From assembly GCA_002421605.1 (NCBI GenBank), contig DISJ01000001.1, positions 62,001 through 126,000 on the forward strand: a DNA stretch of 64,000 nt, given 5' to 3'. Below the pieces are notes generated by a model. It did no database searches, was not told the origin of the DNA, and saw nothing but the letters and a program-made list of their open reading frames with translations. This stretch comes from Rhodobacteraceae bacterium UBA6213 (GTDB taxonomy: Bacteria > Pseudomonadota > Alphaproteobacteria > Rhodobacterales > Rhodobacteraceae). The position numbers and the translations under genes were made by a program. Position 1 is the stretch's first letter. Each line of letters begins with the position of its first letter. This document shows, piece after piece, positions 35,151 to 43,860 of the stretch.

Positions 35151-37097
35151 TCAGAAGGTTTTGCGCAGGCCGAGATAGAACGCCCTCCCCGAGGTGTTGT
35201 AGCCGCTGACCGTCTGGTAGTCTTCGTCGAACAGGTTTTCGACCCGCAGGTAGGCTTCGGTTCCGGCTGCCAGTTTGTAATGCAGCGCCGCGGTCACAAC
35301 CGTGTAATCCGGCAGCGTCGGGCGGTTGGCCACCAAGCGCGCCGCGAGATCAAGGCGCAGCGAATCGTTCAGCTTGGCCCCTAGCGTCAGCGCCAGTTGG
35401 TGCCGCCCGAAACCTGCCGACCATGTGTTGCCATAGCTTAGCGACGGCGTGGTGGCATCGGTGTAGGTATAGGCGGCGGTGAGATCGAACCGCTCGCCCA
35501 GCGGCATTGCGGCCTCAAGCTCTAGCCCTTGGCGCCGGGTCAGGCCCGCCACCTGCGCATACCCGTCATCGCTATAGTCTGGCGTTCCCATATCGGAAAA
35601 GTCGATCAGATTGTCGGTATCGATGCGAAACAGCGTGGCGCGCACATAGGCATTGCCGCCCAGCGAGCGTTCTAGTCCAAAGTCAAAACTTTGGCTTTGT
35701 TCAGGTTCAAGATCGCTATTGCCGTACGTTGGTTCGTAAAGCTCGTAACCCGAGGGCGCGCGAAAACCGGTTCCGATGGCCGAACGCAGGGTCCAGTCGT
35801 CCGCGAGTTGCCAGCTTGCCGCCAGACGGACGGTATCTTGCCCGCCAAAGCGCGAATGATCGTCATGGCGCAGGGATGCCACCACGTCGATGTTGTCGCC
35901 AAAGCGCTGCGCGTATTCGCCAAACACACCTGCCATGGTCGAACTCGCCTCAAGGTCCACCGCGTCATAGCCGGTGTCACCCGTTTGCCCATAGCTTTCG
36001 CGTGTGACGTCCGCACCGAATACCAACCGCCCGGCCGCGCCGATGTCGGTTGCGGCTTTCCAGGCAAGTGTCGTGCGGCGGCCCGTATAATCAAGATCCA
36101 TCGTGCGCAGAGTCGAGCCGGAGACAGCCCAGAAAGCATCGTAATCCAGATAATTCTCGCTACCATAGAGGTTGCGCGCCATGTCATATCCGCTGACGCT
36201 CACCTCGTGCTCAACACCGCCAAGCTCGAACCGTGCATAGCCGCGCACACCGCGCGAGGTCTGGCGCGAGGTTTCGTCAAAGCTTTCGCCATCGCCCAAG
36301 AGCACGAAATCCGTACGGGTTGCGTTTGCGTAATACTGCGCGTCGTATTCGCCATGCGCATTTTCCGCAAAGGCCGAGAAGCCTAGCGTCACGCCATTCT
36401 CCAGCGTGGTTTCGCCCTTCAGCGAAGCCCTTGTCGAGGCGAACCCATCCGCCTCGGTGCCGCCTGCAGCCGCCGAGAAACCGTCAGTGTGCAGCCGCGA
36501 GATAGAAAGGCTGAAAAAGCCGGTTTCGGTGCGCTGCGCGTACTCATAGCCAAGCGAAACGGTGCCATAGCTACCGACTTCGAAGGTGGCGGTCTGTTCG
36601 CTTCCCAGTTCTTCGCGCACCGGGCTTTCAAAACTCAGCACACCCGCCACGGCTTGCCCGCCATGCACCGCCGATTGCGAGCCGCGAAGCAGTTCCAGCC
36701 GCCCAAAGCCAAGGCCGGTCAAGCGGCCCATATCAAACGCCACCTGCGGCGCCGAGGGGTCGGATACGTCGATGCCATCGACCAGCACCTTGACGTAGTT
36801 CTGGCTGACCCCGCGCAGCGTAAAGCCAGTCTGCCCACCCAAACCACCGCGCGACAGGATGCCGACACCCGGCATGCGGGCAAGGTATTCAGTCAGGCTC
36901 AGTTCGCCCGTGGCCTGCACTTGTGTTGCGGTGGCGGTGGTGACGGTGGCTCCGGTGCGCCCGGCGGCGCGCGGCTCTTGCCCGGCACTAACGATGATAT
37001 CGTCAAGCTCTATCAGTTCGAGCGCCACGGCGGGTGCAGCGGCAATGCTGCCTGCAAGCGCTGCGAGGGTTGCGCTCAGATGTGTGAGATGTCGCAT
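35151..37097 (-). CDS. btuB: TonB-dependent outer membrane cobalamin receptor
   Basis: 648 residues. Signal peptide (about 1-25), then a TonB-box-like stretch LDDIIVSAG, the plug domain (LARMPGVGILSRGG, FTLRGVSQNYVKVLVDGIDV, LELLRGSQSAVHGG) and a beta-barrel ending in the terminal Phe (YLGLRKTF), as outer-membrane insertion requires. The start ATG gives a normal signal peptide and has GGAAAG upstream; longer frames run into the leader. A cobalamin riboswitch ends 147 bases before the start, which identifies the ligand better than the protein sequence does. Heads the btuB-F-C-D transcription unit. Confidence 0.93.
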   Translation of the reverse strand: MRHLTHLSATLAALAGSIAAAPAVALELIELDDIIVSAGQEPRAAGRTGATVTTATATQVQATGELSLTEYLARMPGVGILSRGGLGGQTGFTLRGVSQNYVKVLVDGIDVSDPSAPQVAFDMGRLTGLGFGRLELLRGSQSAVHGGQAVAGVLSFESPVREELGSEQTATFEVGSYGTVSLGYEYAQRTETGFFSLSISRLHTDGFSAAAGGTEADGFASTRASLKGETTLENGVTLGFSAFAENAHGEYDAQYYANATRTDFVLLGDGESFDETSRQTSRGVRGYARFELGGVEHEVSVSGYDMARNLYGSENYLDYDAFWAVSGSTLRTMDLDYTGRRTTLAWKAATDIGAAGRLVFGADVTRESYGQTGDTGYDAVDLEASSTMAGVFGEYAQRFGDNIDVVASLRHDDHSRFGGQDTVRLAASWQLADDWTLRSAIGTGFRAPSGYELYEPTYGNSDLEPEQSQSFDFGLERSLGGNAYVRATLFRIDTDNLIDFSDMGTPDYSDDGYAQVAGLTRRQGLELEAAMPLGERFDLTAAYTYTDATTPSLSYGNTWSAGFGRHQLALTLGAKLNDSLRLDLAARLVANRPTLPDYTVVTAALHYKLAAGTEAYLRVENLFDEDYQTVSGYNTSGRAFYLGLRKTF

Positions 37098-37148
37098 AAA
37101 ACGGTCTTTCCAATACGCCAATTTCGGCGCCGCTTCATTCAAGCCTTT

Positions 37149-37184
37149 GGAAAGATTATCTTTCCGCCGACGGTGATAATCACC
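37149..37184. promoter_or_regulatory. two adjacent perfect palindromes in the btuB leader
   Basis: GGAAAGATTATCTTTCC (37149-37165) and GGTGATAATCACC (37172-37184) stand six bases apart between riboswitch and start codon. They could be an expression-platform hairpin pair or a repressor operator. Confidence 0.55.
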
Positions 37185-37243
37185 ACTAGCGGAATGCCCG
37201 CCTCCCCCACGCACCCCGCGCGGCGGAAAAGAGTGATCACCTC

Positions 37244-37425
37244 GGCAGGTCTCCTGGCTTGCGGGTCAGGGCTTGGGCTGGCCTTCCCGGGGTTGCCCCC
37301 AGTGGCGCATTCAGCCTTCGCTCGCCGCTTACAGTTGCGGGGGCAGCCCCGGAGTTGATGGCCATGGCCACCGCACCGGGTTCCCTTTTCATCCGCCCCT
37401 CACGAGGCGAAACCGAAGTAAAGGT
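37244..37425 (-). ncRNA. cobalamin riboswitch aptamer
   Basis: All class-I cobalamin aptamer marks are present on the minus strand in order: GGTGCGGTGGCC, CCGGGGCTGCCCCCGC running into GCAACTGTAAGC (37327-37338), the B12 box GCCACTG (37300-37306), GGGAAGG, and the closing AGCCAGGAGACCTGCC (37244-37259). It precedes btuB and should lower expression of the uptake operon when adenosylcobalamin binds. The outer ends are approximate. Confidence 0.95.
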
Positions 37426-37450
37426 GTCATCGCGCGCAGGTGCCCGCCTG

Positions 37451-38512
37451 TCAAGAGCGCGATTGCGCCAGGAGTTCCTTGGCCTGAACGGCGCGGTTGT
37501 GGCGCACTGACGACACCAGTGACAACCCAATCAGGCTGGCCCCCAATAGCCCGGTGACCATTTCGGGAATATGCCACATCGTCTGCGCAAACATGATCAG
37601 CGACAGCACCAGAATCGACCAGAACGCGCCATGTTCCAGATAACGAAACTCGGCCAACGTCTGGCGTTCGACCAGCATGATCGTCATCGAGCGCACATAC
37701 ATCGCACCAATGCCAAGCCCGATGGCGATCAAAAACAAGTTCTGCGTCAACGCAAAGGCCCCGATAACGCCGTCAAAGCTGAAAGACGCGTCGAGCACTT
37801 CGAGGTAAAGAAACGCGCCAAGCCCGCCACGCGCCGCGCTGGTGACCAGTTTTGAGCGCTGGTCAAGCACATGGCCAAGCACTTCCACAATCAAAAAGGT
37901 CAGAAGTCCGGCAAGCGAGGCAAACAGGAACTCGTGCTCGCGCGCTTCGGGCAACAGGACGGTGCAGAGCATGATCACCCCCAGCACCAGTGCAATCTCG
38001 AGCCCGCGCACCGAAGCGCAGCGGCGCAACTGACATTCGAGCGCGCGGATCCAATCGACCTCTTTGCCCTCGTCAATAAAGTAGCGCAACGACACCATCA
38101 TCAAAAATGTTCCGCCGAACGCTGCAATCGACAGATGCGCCTCACCGATGATGTGGGCGTATTCGGCAGGTCGCGTTGCCGCCAGATGGATCGCCTCAAA
38201 CGGCCCAATCCCGGCGGCGGCAACCACGATCAGTAGTGGGAAAAGAACGCGCATGCCGAATACCGCGATCAGGATGCCCCAAGTTAGAAACCGCTGCTGC
38301 CAAACCGGCGTCATGTCTTTGAGTTTGTTCGCGTTTACAATCGCATTGTCGAAGGAAAGAGAGATTTCCAGCACCGCCAGAACCGCAGCAATCAACAGAA
38401 ACGAAACCCCGCCCGCGTAACCGCCGTAAGAGACGCCCAACCAGAAGGCGAGTATCAAGCCGAAGGCAGTAATGCCGAAGGCCCAGCGAAAATAATGTAG
38501 TGAGGCTTTCAT
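37451..38512 (-). CDS. DUF475 family integral membrane protein (TerC superfamily)
   Basis: 353 residues with nine or more membrane helices. Two acidic membrane motifs, LEISLSFDNAIVNANKL and LDASFSFDGVIGAFALT, are the internal-repeat signature of the DUF475/TerC (LysE-like) superfamily, where the Asp residues are thought to bind or move metal ions. The ATG has GGAG five bases upstream; a frame going back to 38653 adds 47 Pro/Arg-rich residues and is rejected. It lies just upstream of the riboswitch on the same strand but is not part of that unit. Function unproven; related proteins are linked to metal or tellurite resistance and Mn export. Confidence 0.85.
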   Translation of the reverse strand: MKASLHYFRWAFGITAFGLILAFWLGVSYGGYAGGVSFLLIAAVLAVLEISLSFDNAIVNANKLKDMTPVWQQRFLTWGILIAVFGMRVLFPLLIVVAAAGIGPFEAIHLAATRPAEYAHIIGEAHLSIAAFGGTFLMMVSLRYFIDEGKEVDWIRALECQLRRCASVRGLEIALVLGVIMLCTVLLPEAREHEFLFASLAGLLTFLIVEVLGHVLDQRSKLVTSAARGGLGAFLYLEVLDASFSFDGVIGAFALTQNLFLIAIGLGIGAMYVRSMTIMLVERQTLAEFRYLEHGAFWSILVLSLIMFAQTMWHIPEMVTGLLGASLIGLSLVSSVRHNRAVQAKELLAQSRS

Positions 38513-38726
38513 CGGAGCTCCGCAGTCGGCCCGCTTGGGCCACGGGGGCGAGATAGGGCCGCGCGCGGCGTTCGGCAAGGGTTGCGCCAAATTCGGCGTA
38601 CATCTGCGGCGGCGCGGCCACGCTAGCGGGGTGCGGCCACTTGCCGCAGGCAAGCACGCCGGATTCGACTAGTGTGACTCTTAGTTTATAAGGCGAATAA
38701 AAATAAAGTCTGACAGGACGAAGTGC

Positions 38727-39191
38727 ATGAAAACAGTAAGATCTGTTGGCTTGGCAGCACTTGCGGTCACCGCGGCACTGGGTTTTGCCAGTGCTCAACG
38801 CGCAAGCAACCGCTTGGAAGAGCAGATACCCGAACGTCAGGCGCTGTTTCGGCTGTTTTCGCTTTATCTAGAACCGATCATGGCGATGGGCCGCGGCACG
38901 GTGGAATATGATCCGCTCGTGGCCGAAAATGCTGCACGCAACCTTGCGACGGTTGCGCAGCTTGACCAAACGAAACTCTGGCCCGAGGCGCGCAACAGAG
39001 GCATCGCGCGCATCACGCTGGCCAGCGTCATGGGCACTGCGGCCCGTTCGCGCGCACTTGATGACATGTCCGAAGCGATCATGCGCCTATCCGCGGTCGC
39101 AGCAACCGGAGTTGAGCCGATGCGGGCGGCGCTGGCCGATGTGAACCAAAGCTGCAGCACCTGCCACGCGGCCTACCCCGACGCGCGCTAA
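38727..39191 (+). CDS. cytochrome c' (class II c-type cytochrome)
   Basis: 154 residues. Signal peptide 1-23 (ending GFASA), a four-helix-bundle-like body, and one heme site near the C-terminus, C143-S-T-C146-H147, the exact placement for class II cytochromes c. Such proteins sit in the periplasm and bind nitric oxide, giving protection against it. AGGA precedes the ATG at normal distance. The stretch between it and the divergent DUF475 gene is AT-rich near 38680-38715 and probably holds the promoter. Convergent with lipA. Confidence 0.9.
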   Translation: MKTVRSVGLAALAVTAALGFASAQRASNRLEEQIPERQALFRLFSLYLEPIMAMGRGTVEYDPLVAENAARNLATVAQLDQTKLWPEARNRGIARITLASVMGTAARSRALDDMSEAIMRLSAVAATGVEPMRAALADVNQSCSTCHAAYPDAR

Positions 39192-39198
39192 GCGAACA

Positions 39199-40152
39199 TC
39201 AGGCCTGCCCGAGCTTTGCCGCCCGCACCGCGCGCAACCGCGCGAAATCATCGCCCGCATGATAGCTTGACCGGGTCAGCGGCGTGGCTGACACCATGTG
39301 AAACCCCTTGCCGTAGGCCGCACCTTCGTAGCCCTTGAACTCTTCAGGCGTTACAAAGCGGTCAACCCGGTGATGCTTGGGCGTCGGTTGCAGATATTGC
39401 CCGATAGTCAGAAAATCGACATCCGCCGCGCGCAGATCGTCCATCACCTGCCGCACGCCCTGCGCATCTTCGCCCAAGCCCACCATGATGCCCGATTTGG
39501 TGAACAGGCCGGGGTCAAGCTCTTTGGCGCGTTGCAAAAGGCGCAGCGAGGCAAAATATCGTGCGCCGGGGCGCACCGTGGGGTAAAGCCCCGGCACGGT
39601 TTCAAGGTTGTGGTTGAACACATCGGGGCGCGCCGCAACGACCGTTTCCAACGCCTCGGGGCCGCATTTGAGAAAGTCGGGGGTCAGCACTTCGATAGTG
39701 GTATCGGGTGCGCGATGGCGGATCGCACGAATGGTCTGGGCGAAGTGGTCGGCACCGCCATCGGCCAGATCATCGCGGTCCACCGACGTGATGACTACAT
39801 GCTTGAGCCCAAGTGTTGCGACCGCTTGCGCCACGCGCCCTGGTTCAAACGCATCTAGCGTGTCGGGCTTGCCGGTGGCGATGTTGCAAAACGAACAGCC
39901 GCGCGTGCAGATATCGCCCATAATCATCATTGTGGCGTGGCCCGCGCTCCAGCATTCGCCGACGTTGGGGCAACCCGCCTCTTCGCACACCGTGACAAGC
40001 CGGTTGGTCTTGAGCGTGTCGCGCGTGGCCTTGTAGCCCTCTGACGTGGGGGCGCGCACGCGGATCCATGACGGTTTTGCCGGTTGCTGCTGATCGGGGC
40101 GATGCGCCTTTTCGGGGTGGCGTTCACCGGGAATCTTGAGATCGCGGGTCAT
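39199..40152 (-). CDS. lipA: lipoyl synthase
   Basis: 317 residues. Radical-SAM enzyme that inserts two sulfurs into the octanoyl chain of lipoyl proteins. The auxiliary cluster motif is [12 protein letters not shown], and the radical-SAM cluster motif CTRGCSFC follows; GLGED and the C-terminal [10 protein letters not shown] are also family marks. All required Cys are present. It stands alone here, eight bases from the convergent cytochrome c' gene; lipB is not adjacent. Confidence 0.97.
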   Translation of the reverse strand: MTRDLKIPGERHPEKAHRPDQQQPAKPSWIRVRAPTSEGYKATRDTLKTNRLVTVCEEAGCPNVGECWSAGHATMMIMGDICTRGCSFCNIATGKPDTLDAFEPGRVAQAVATLGLKHVVITSVDRDDLADGGADHFAQTIRAIRHRAPDTTIEVLTPDFLKCGPEALETVVAARPDVFNHNLETVPGLYPTVRPGARYFASLRLLQRAKELDPGLFTKSGIMVGLGEDAQGVRQVMDDLRAADVDFLTIGQYLQPTPKHHRVDRFVTPEEFKGYEGAAYGKGFHMVSATPLTRSSYHAGDDFARLRAVRAAKLGQA

Positions 40153-40251
40153 GGTGGCTCCTCAAAGCAGCATCGCGGCAGATGTAGAGCATCGGTGCGC
40201 ACAGGCCAAGGGGGGCTGCCTGCCACTCTGGCTACTTTTACGTTGCAGTTG

Positions 40252-41181
40252 TCAGGCAATGCGGGCGCGGGTCGTGGCCAGAAGCACATCACCGGTTGCA
40301 GCTAAGGCGGCGGCGAGCGGGTCGAACCAGTCATCTGCGGCGCTGGCTGCGCGGCGCAGCAGGTATAGCGTGCGGCTAGGTTCCGGGGCCGAGAAGCGCA
40401 GGCAGGTAAGCCCCGGCGCTGCGGCGGTTTCAGCCGCGAGCGCGATTTCGGGCAGAAACGTCAGCCCTGCGCCGCCCGCCACCAGCCCACAAAGCGTAGC
40501 AAGCGAAGCGGCGCCAAGATCAAGGCGGGCACTCGACCGCATCAACCCGCAAACCTCAAGCGCTTGATCGGCAAGGCAATGGCCTTCATCCAGTAACAAA
40601 AGCTCGTCCGGGTCGAGCCCGCGTGGGCGCAAAGCATCACGCGCTTGGCCAAGATGCGCCAACCGCGCCGCACTACCTGCCAGCAAAAAGCGGTCCTCAA
40701 ACAGCGGCTTAGCCACAAAACCGCCCTCGGTTGGCGCCGACGCGATAACGGCAGCGTCAAGCTGGCCATCAGCAAGTTCGCCAAGCAACGTTGCCGTGCG
40801 CGCCTCGCGCAGGCGCAGATCGCGCGCGTGCGCCTGGGCGGCAAGGCGCGGCAGCAGCGGCGGCAGCAGATAAGGTGCCACGGTGGGAATGACGCCCAGT
40901 TGCAGCGCCGCGTGGGGGGCGCGGTGGCGTGCGTCCGCGGCAAGTTCTTGCGCCTCGGCAAGGATATGCGCCGCGCGGACGGCCAAGGCGCGACCTGCAC
41001 GGGTCGGCACTACCGCCCTTGGCCCACGTTCGACCAACTGCTGGCCCAGCGCGGTTTCAAGTGCGCGGATCTGCATCGAAAGCGCGGGCTGGGTGATATG
41101 CACCTTTTCAGCGGCGCGGCCAAAATGGCGCGTCTCAATCAGTGCGACAAAGCAAGAGAGTTGGCGGAGCGTGAAGTTCAT
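40252..41181 (-). CDS. oxyR: hydrogen peroxide-sensing LysR regulator OxyR
   Basis: 309 residues. N-terminal winged helix ([36 protein letters not shown]). The redox pair is C202 and C211 in [14 protein letters not shown], nine residues apart as in E. coli Cys199/Cys208, and the surrounding segment is the OxyR regulatory loop. Oxidation to a disulfide activates transcription. It is divergent from katA with 90 bases between the start codons, so it most likely controls catalase and itself. Confidence 0.95.
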   Translation of the reverse strand: MNFTLRQLSCFVALIETRHFGRAAEKVHITQPALSMQIRALETALGQQLVERGPRAVVPTRAGRALAVRAAHILAEAQELAADARHRAPHAALQLGVIPTVAPYLLPPLLPRLAAQAHARDLRLREARTATLLGELADGQLDAAVIASAPTEGGFVAKPLFEDRFLLAGSAARLAHLGQARDALRPRGLDPDELLLLDEGHCLADQALEVCGLMRSSARLDLGAASLATLCGLVAGGAGLTFLPEIALAAETAAAPGLTCLRFSAPEPSRTLYLLRRAASAADDWFDPLAAALAATGDVLLATTRARIA

Positions 41182-41194
41182 AAGTATATCTTAT
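41180..41194. promoter_or_regulatory. candidate OxyR operator
   Basis: ATAAGTATATCTTAT is an imperfect dyad with ATAAG/CTTAT arms that overlaps the oxyR start codon, in the AT-rich oxyR-katA intergenic segment. It resembles an ATAG-type OxyR half-site pair; position fits autoregulation. Confidence 0.45.
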
Positions 41195-41271
41195 CGGTTT
41201 GCGCAGAATTTGCAATTTTACTTTATTACCTGCAGCGTTCATCCTGCGCGGGAACGATTGCAGGAGGTTCC

Positions 41272-42714
41272 ATGACACGCTTGACCACCACCGCCGGTGC
41301 GCCGGTTGCCGATAACCAGAACAGCGAAACCGCAGGTCCGCGCGGCCCGGTCTTGATGCAAGACTACCATCTGCTCGAAAAGCTCGCGCATCAGAACCGC
41401 GAGCGTATTCCAGAGCGGGTCGTGCATGCCAAGGGCTGGGGCGCGTTCGGTGATTTTACCGTAACGCACGACATCACGCGCTACACACGCGCCGCGATTT
41501 TTGGCGCAGTGGGTAAGGTCACGCCGATGCTGGCGCGGTTTTCGACCGTGGCAGGCGAGGCCGGTGCCGCCGATCACGAACGCGACGTGCGCGGCTTTGC
41601 GCTGAAGTTTTATACCGAAGAGGGCAACTGGGATCTTGTTGGCAACAACACGCCGGTATTCTTTGTGCGCGATCCGCTGAAGTTTCCCGACTTCATCCAC
41701 ACGCAAAAGCGCCACCCGCGCACCAACATGCGCTCCAACACCGCGATGTGGGATTTCTGGAGCCTTGTTCCCGAAAGCCTGCATCAGGTCACCATTCTGA
41801 TGAGTGATCGTGGCCTGCCACAAGATCCGACGCGGATGAACGGCTACGGCAGCCACACCTATTCCTTCTGGAACACGGCGGGCGAGCGGTTCTGGGTGAA
41901 GTTCCACTTCAAGACCCAACAGGGCCATGCGCATTTCACTAACGAGGAAGGCAATGCGATCATCGCGCGCACTCGTGAAGGGTATCAAGAGGCGCTGTTT
42001 GGCGGCATCGAAGCAGGGCGTTTCCCGCGCTGGACGCTGAAGGTGCAGATCATGACCGAAGCAGATGCCGAGCGGACCGAGTATGATCCGTTCGATTTGA
42101 CCAAAATCTGGCCACATGCCGACTATCCGCTGCACGAGGTCGGCTATTTCGAACTGAATCGCAACGCCGACAACTATTTTGCGCAGATCGAGCAGGCCGC
42201 CTTCAGCCCTTCGAACAAGGTGCCCGGCATTGGCTACAGCCCCGACAAGATGTTGCAAGCACGGGTTTTTTCCTATGCCGATGCGCATCGCCACAGGCTG
42301 GGCACGCATTACGAATCGCTGCCGGTCAACACCCCGCGCTGCCCGGTGCACCATTATCACAAAGACGGCGCCATGAACTTTACCGGCGCAAAAACCGGCG
42401 CGGTGGACGCTTTTTACGAGCCGAATTCGATGGGTGGCGCGGTGCAGGATGCAAGCGTGGCCGAACCGCCGCTGCGCCTGTCGGGCGGCGCCGGGCGGCA
42501 AGCGCATGTGCAAAAGATCGACGATTACACCCAACCGCGCGCACTGCACGACCGGGTGCTGAGCGCCGATCAGCGCGCCCGCCTTTACGCCAACATCGCC
42601 GCCTCGATGGCCGGAGTGCCAGAGCACATCATCGCGCGGGCACTGGTGCATTTTGATGCGATCTCGCCCGCCTATGGCGCAGGTATCCGCGCGGCGTTGG
42701 CAGCCGTGAACTGA
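41272..42714 (+). CDS. katA: monofunctional heme catalase
   Basis: 480 residues, a small-subunit (clade 3-like) catalase. It removes hydrogen peroxide. The distal His is H52 in [12 protein letters not shown], the Asn region is [12 protein letters not shown], and the proximal heme Tyr is Y335 in [14 protein letters not shown]. The ATG has AGGAGG five bases upstream. An open frame continuing far upstream across the oxyR gene is antisense shadow and was not used. A GC hairpin follows the stop. Confidence 0.97.
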   Translation: MTRLTTTAGAPVADNQNSETAGPRGPVLMQDYHLLEKLAHQNRERIPERVVHAKGWGAFGDFTVTHDITRYTRAAIFGAVGKVTPMLARFSTVAGEAGAADHERDVRGFALKFYTEEGNWDLVGNNTPVFFVRDPLKFPDFIHTQKRHPRTNMRSNTAMWDFWSLVPESLHQVTILMSDRGLPQDPTRMNGYGSHTYSFWNTAGERFWVKFHFKTQQGHAHFTNEEGNAIIARTREGYQEALFGGIEAGRFPRWTLKVQIMTEADAERTEYDPFDLTKIWPHADYPLHEVGYFELNRNADNYFAQIEQAAFSPSNKVPGIGYSPDKMLQARVFSYADAHRHRLGTHYESLPVNTPRCPVHHYHKDGAMNFTGAKTGAVDAFYEPNSMGGAVQDASVAEPPLRLSGGAGRQAHVQKIDDYTQPRALHDRVLSADQRARLYANIAASMAGVPEHIIARALVHFDAISPAYGAGIRAALAAVN

Positions 42715-42727
42715 CGCGCGCACAACC

Positions 42728-42749
42728 GGGGCGCCCTGCGTGGCGCCCC
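42728..42749 (+). terminator. hairpin after katA
   Basis: Eight-base perfect arms GGGGCGCC / GGCGCCCC, loop CTGCGT, 14 bases after the katA stop. It is followed by GCTTGCCCC, without a real T tract. Confidence 0.6.
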
Positions 42750-42831
42750 GCTTGCCCCAGCCCGTGCCTCGGCATAAGCAGGGCTTAGCGCCGGGCCGTT
42801 TCTGCCCGGCGATTCAGCCAATGAGGGCGCG

Positions 42832-43557
42832 ATGCTTGAATTTCTGACCGACCCGGCCATTTGGGCCTCGTTTCTGACGCTGACAATCCTCGAGATCGTG
42901 CTTGGCGTCGATAACGTCATCTTCATCTCGATTGCTGCGGAACGGTTGCCAGAGAAATCGCGGGCGCGGGCGCGCTCTATCGGGCTTGGCGGGGCGTTGG
43001 TGCTGCGGATTGGGCTTTTGTTTTCAATTTCCTGGATCATCGGCATGTCCGCGCCGGTGCTGACGGCCTTCGGGTTCACCTTTTCGTGGCGCGATATCAT
43101 CCTGTTGGCGGGCGGATTGTTCCTGATCTGGAAAGCCGCAACCGAAATATTCGCCGAGGTCGAGGGCGAAGAGCATGCATCGGGCGGTGCGGCCAAGGCA
43201 ACGATGTTGGCGGTAATCACGCAGATCATGGTCCTCGACATGGTATTCTCGCTCGATTCGGTGATTACTGCGGTGGGCATTGCTGACCATCTTTCAGTGA
43301 TGGTGGCAGCCGTGGTGGTGGCGATTCTGGTGATGATGGTGGCGGCAGAGCCGATCGCCGATTTCATTGCGCATCACCCATCGACCAAAATGCTGGCGTT
43401 GGCGTTTCTGGTGATGGTCGGCATGGCGCTGGTAGCCGACGGCATGCATCACCATGTTGAGCGCGGTTTCATCTATGCAGCCATGGTCTTTGCTGGCGGC
43501 GTCGAAGGCTTGAACCTCTGGCGGCAAAAACGCCGCGCCGGCAAGGCGGCGCAATAG
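42832..43557 (+). CDS. TerC family integral membrane protein
   Basis: 241 residues with about seven membrane helices. Motifs LEIVLGVDNVIFISI and LDMVFSLDSVITAVG are the two Asp-containing TerC signatures. The family is linked to tellurite resistance and, more recently, to manganese export coupled to secreted metalloenzymes. A His-rich spot (DGMHHHVERG) near the C-terminus may be a metal ligand. Single-gene unit between katA and the tRNA; it is the second TerC-superfamily protein within 6 kb. Confidence 0.9.
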   Translation: MLEFLTDPAIWASFLTLTILEIVLGVDNVIFISIAAERLPEKSRARARSIGLGGALVLRIGLLFSISWIIGMSAPVLTAFGFTFSWRDIILLAGGLFLIWKAATEIFAEVEGEEHASGGAAKATMLAVITQIMVLDMVFSLDSVITAVGIADHLSVMVAAVVVAILVMMVAAEPIADFIAHHPSTKMLALAFLVMVGMALVADGMHHHVERGFIYAAMVFAGGVEGLNLWRQKRRAGKAAQ

Positions 43558-43658
43558 GCACCGCGGCGCGGTGCGTGGGCGGATTTTTTTCCGCTCACGC
43601 ATTTTACGCTTGCAGGTCGGGCCGCGAGTTTATACATCCCCCGACACCGAAACGGAGT

Positions 43659-43733
43659 GCGGGCGTAGCTCAGGGGTAGAGCATAACCTTGCCAAGGTTA
43701 GGGTCGAGGGTTCGAATCCCTTCGCCCGCTCCA
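43659..43733 (+). tRNA. tRNA-Gly (GCC)
   Basis: Full cloverleaf: acceptor GCGGGCG / CGCCCGC, D-arm GCTC..GAGC, anticodon stem TAACC / GGTTA around TTGCCAA (anticodon GCC), T-arm GAGGG-TTCGAAT-CCCTT, then a T discriminator and encoded CCA. No intron. Confidence 0.98.
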
Positions 43734-43742
43734 ATTCGCGGA

Positions 43743-43770
43743 AAGGCCCTCGGGGAAACCCGGGGGCCTT
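43743..43770 (+). terminator. terminator of tRNA-Gly
   Basis: Twelve-base-pair stem AAGGCCCTCGGG / CCCGGGGGCCTT (one T-G pair) closed by a GAAA tetraloop, nine bases after the tRNA. Very stable; the T run is short. Confidence 0.8.
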
Positions 43771-43860
43771 CGCGCATCTGTGCCTTCGGCTTGACAATAG
43801 CGGCGCTGCGGGCGCTTTCTGCGCCGCAACGCAGGGCGGGATCGGGGCGCAGTCCAAAGC

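Noticed and set aside
37237..37530. Small minus-strand open frame over the riboswitch
   Set aside because: The bases are fully explained by conserved aptamer elements; the frame has no ribosome site.
40645..41271. N-terminal extension of catalase through the oxyR gene
   Set aside because: The stretch is antisense to oxyR; a proper ATG with AGGAGG exists at 41272.
41239..42723. Antisense frame of 494 codons over katA
   Set aside because: It mirrors the catalase coding strand; katA has all catalytic residues and a strong ribosome site.
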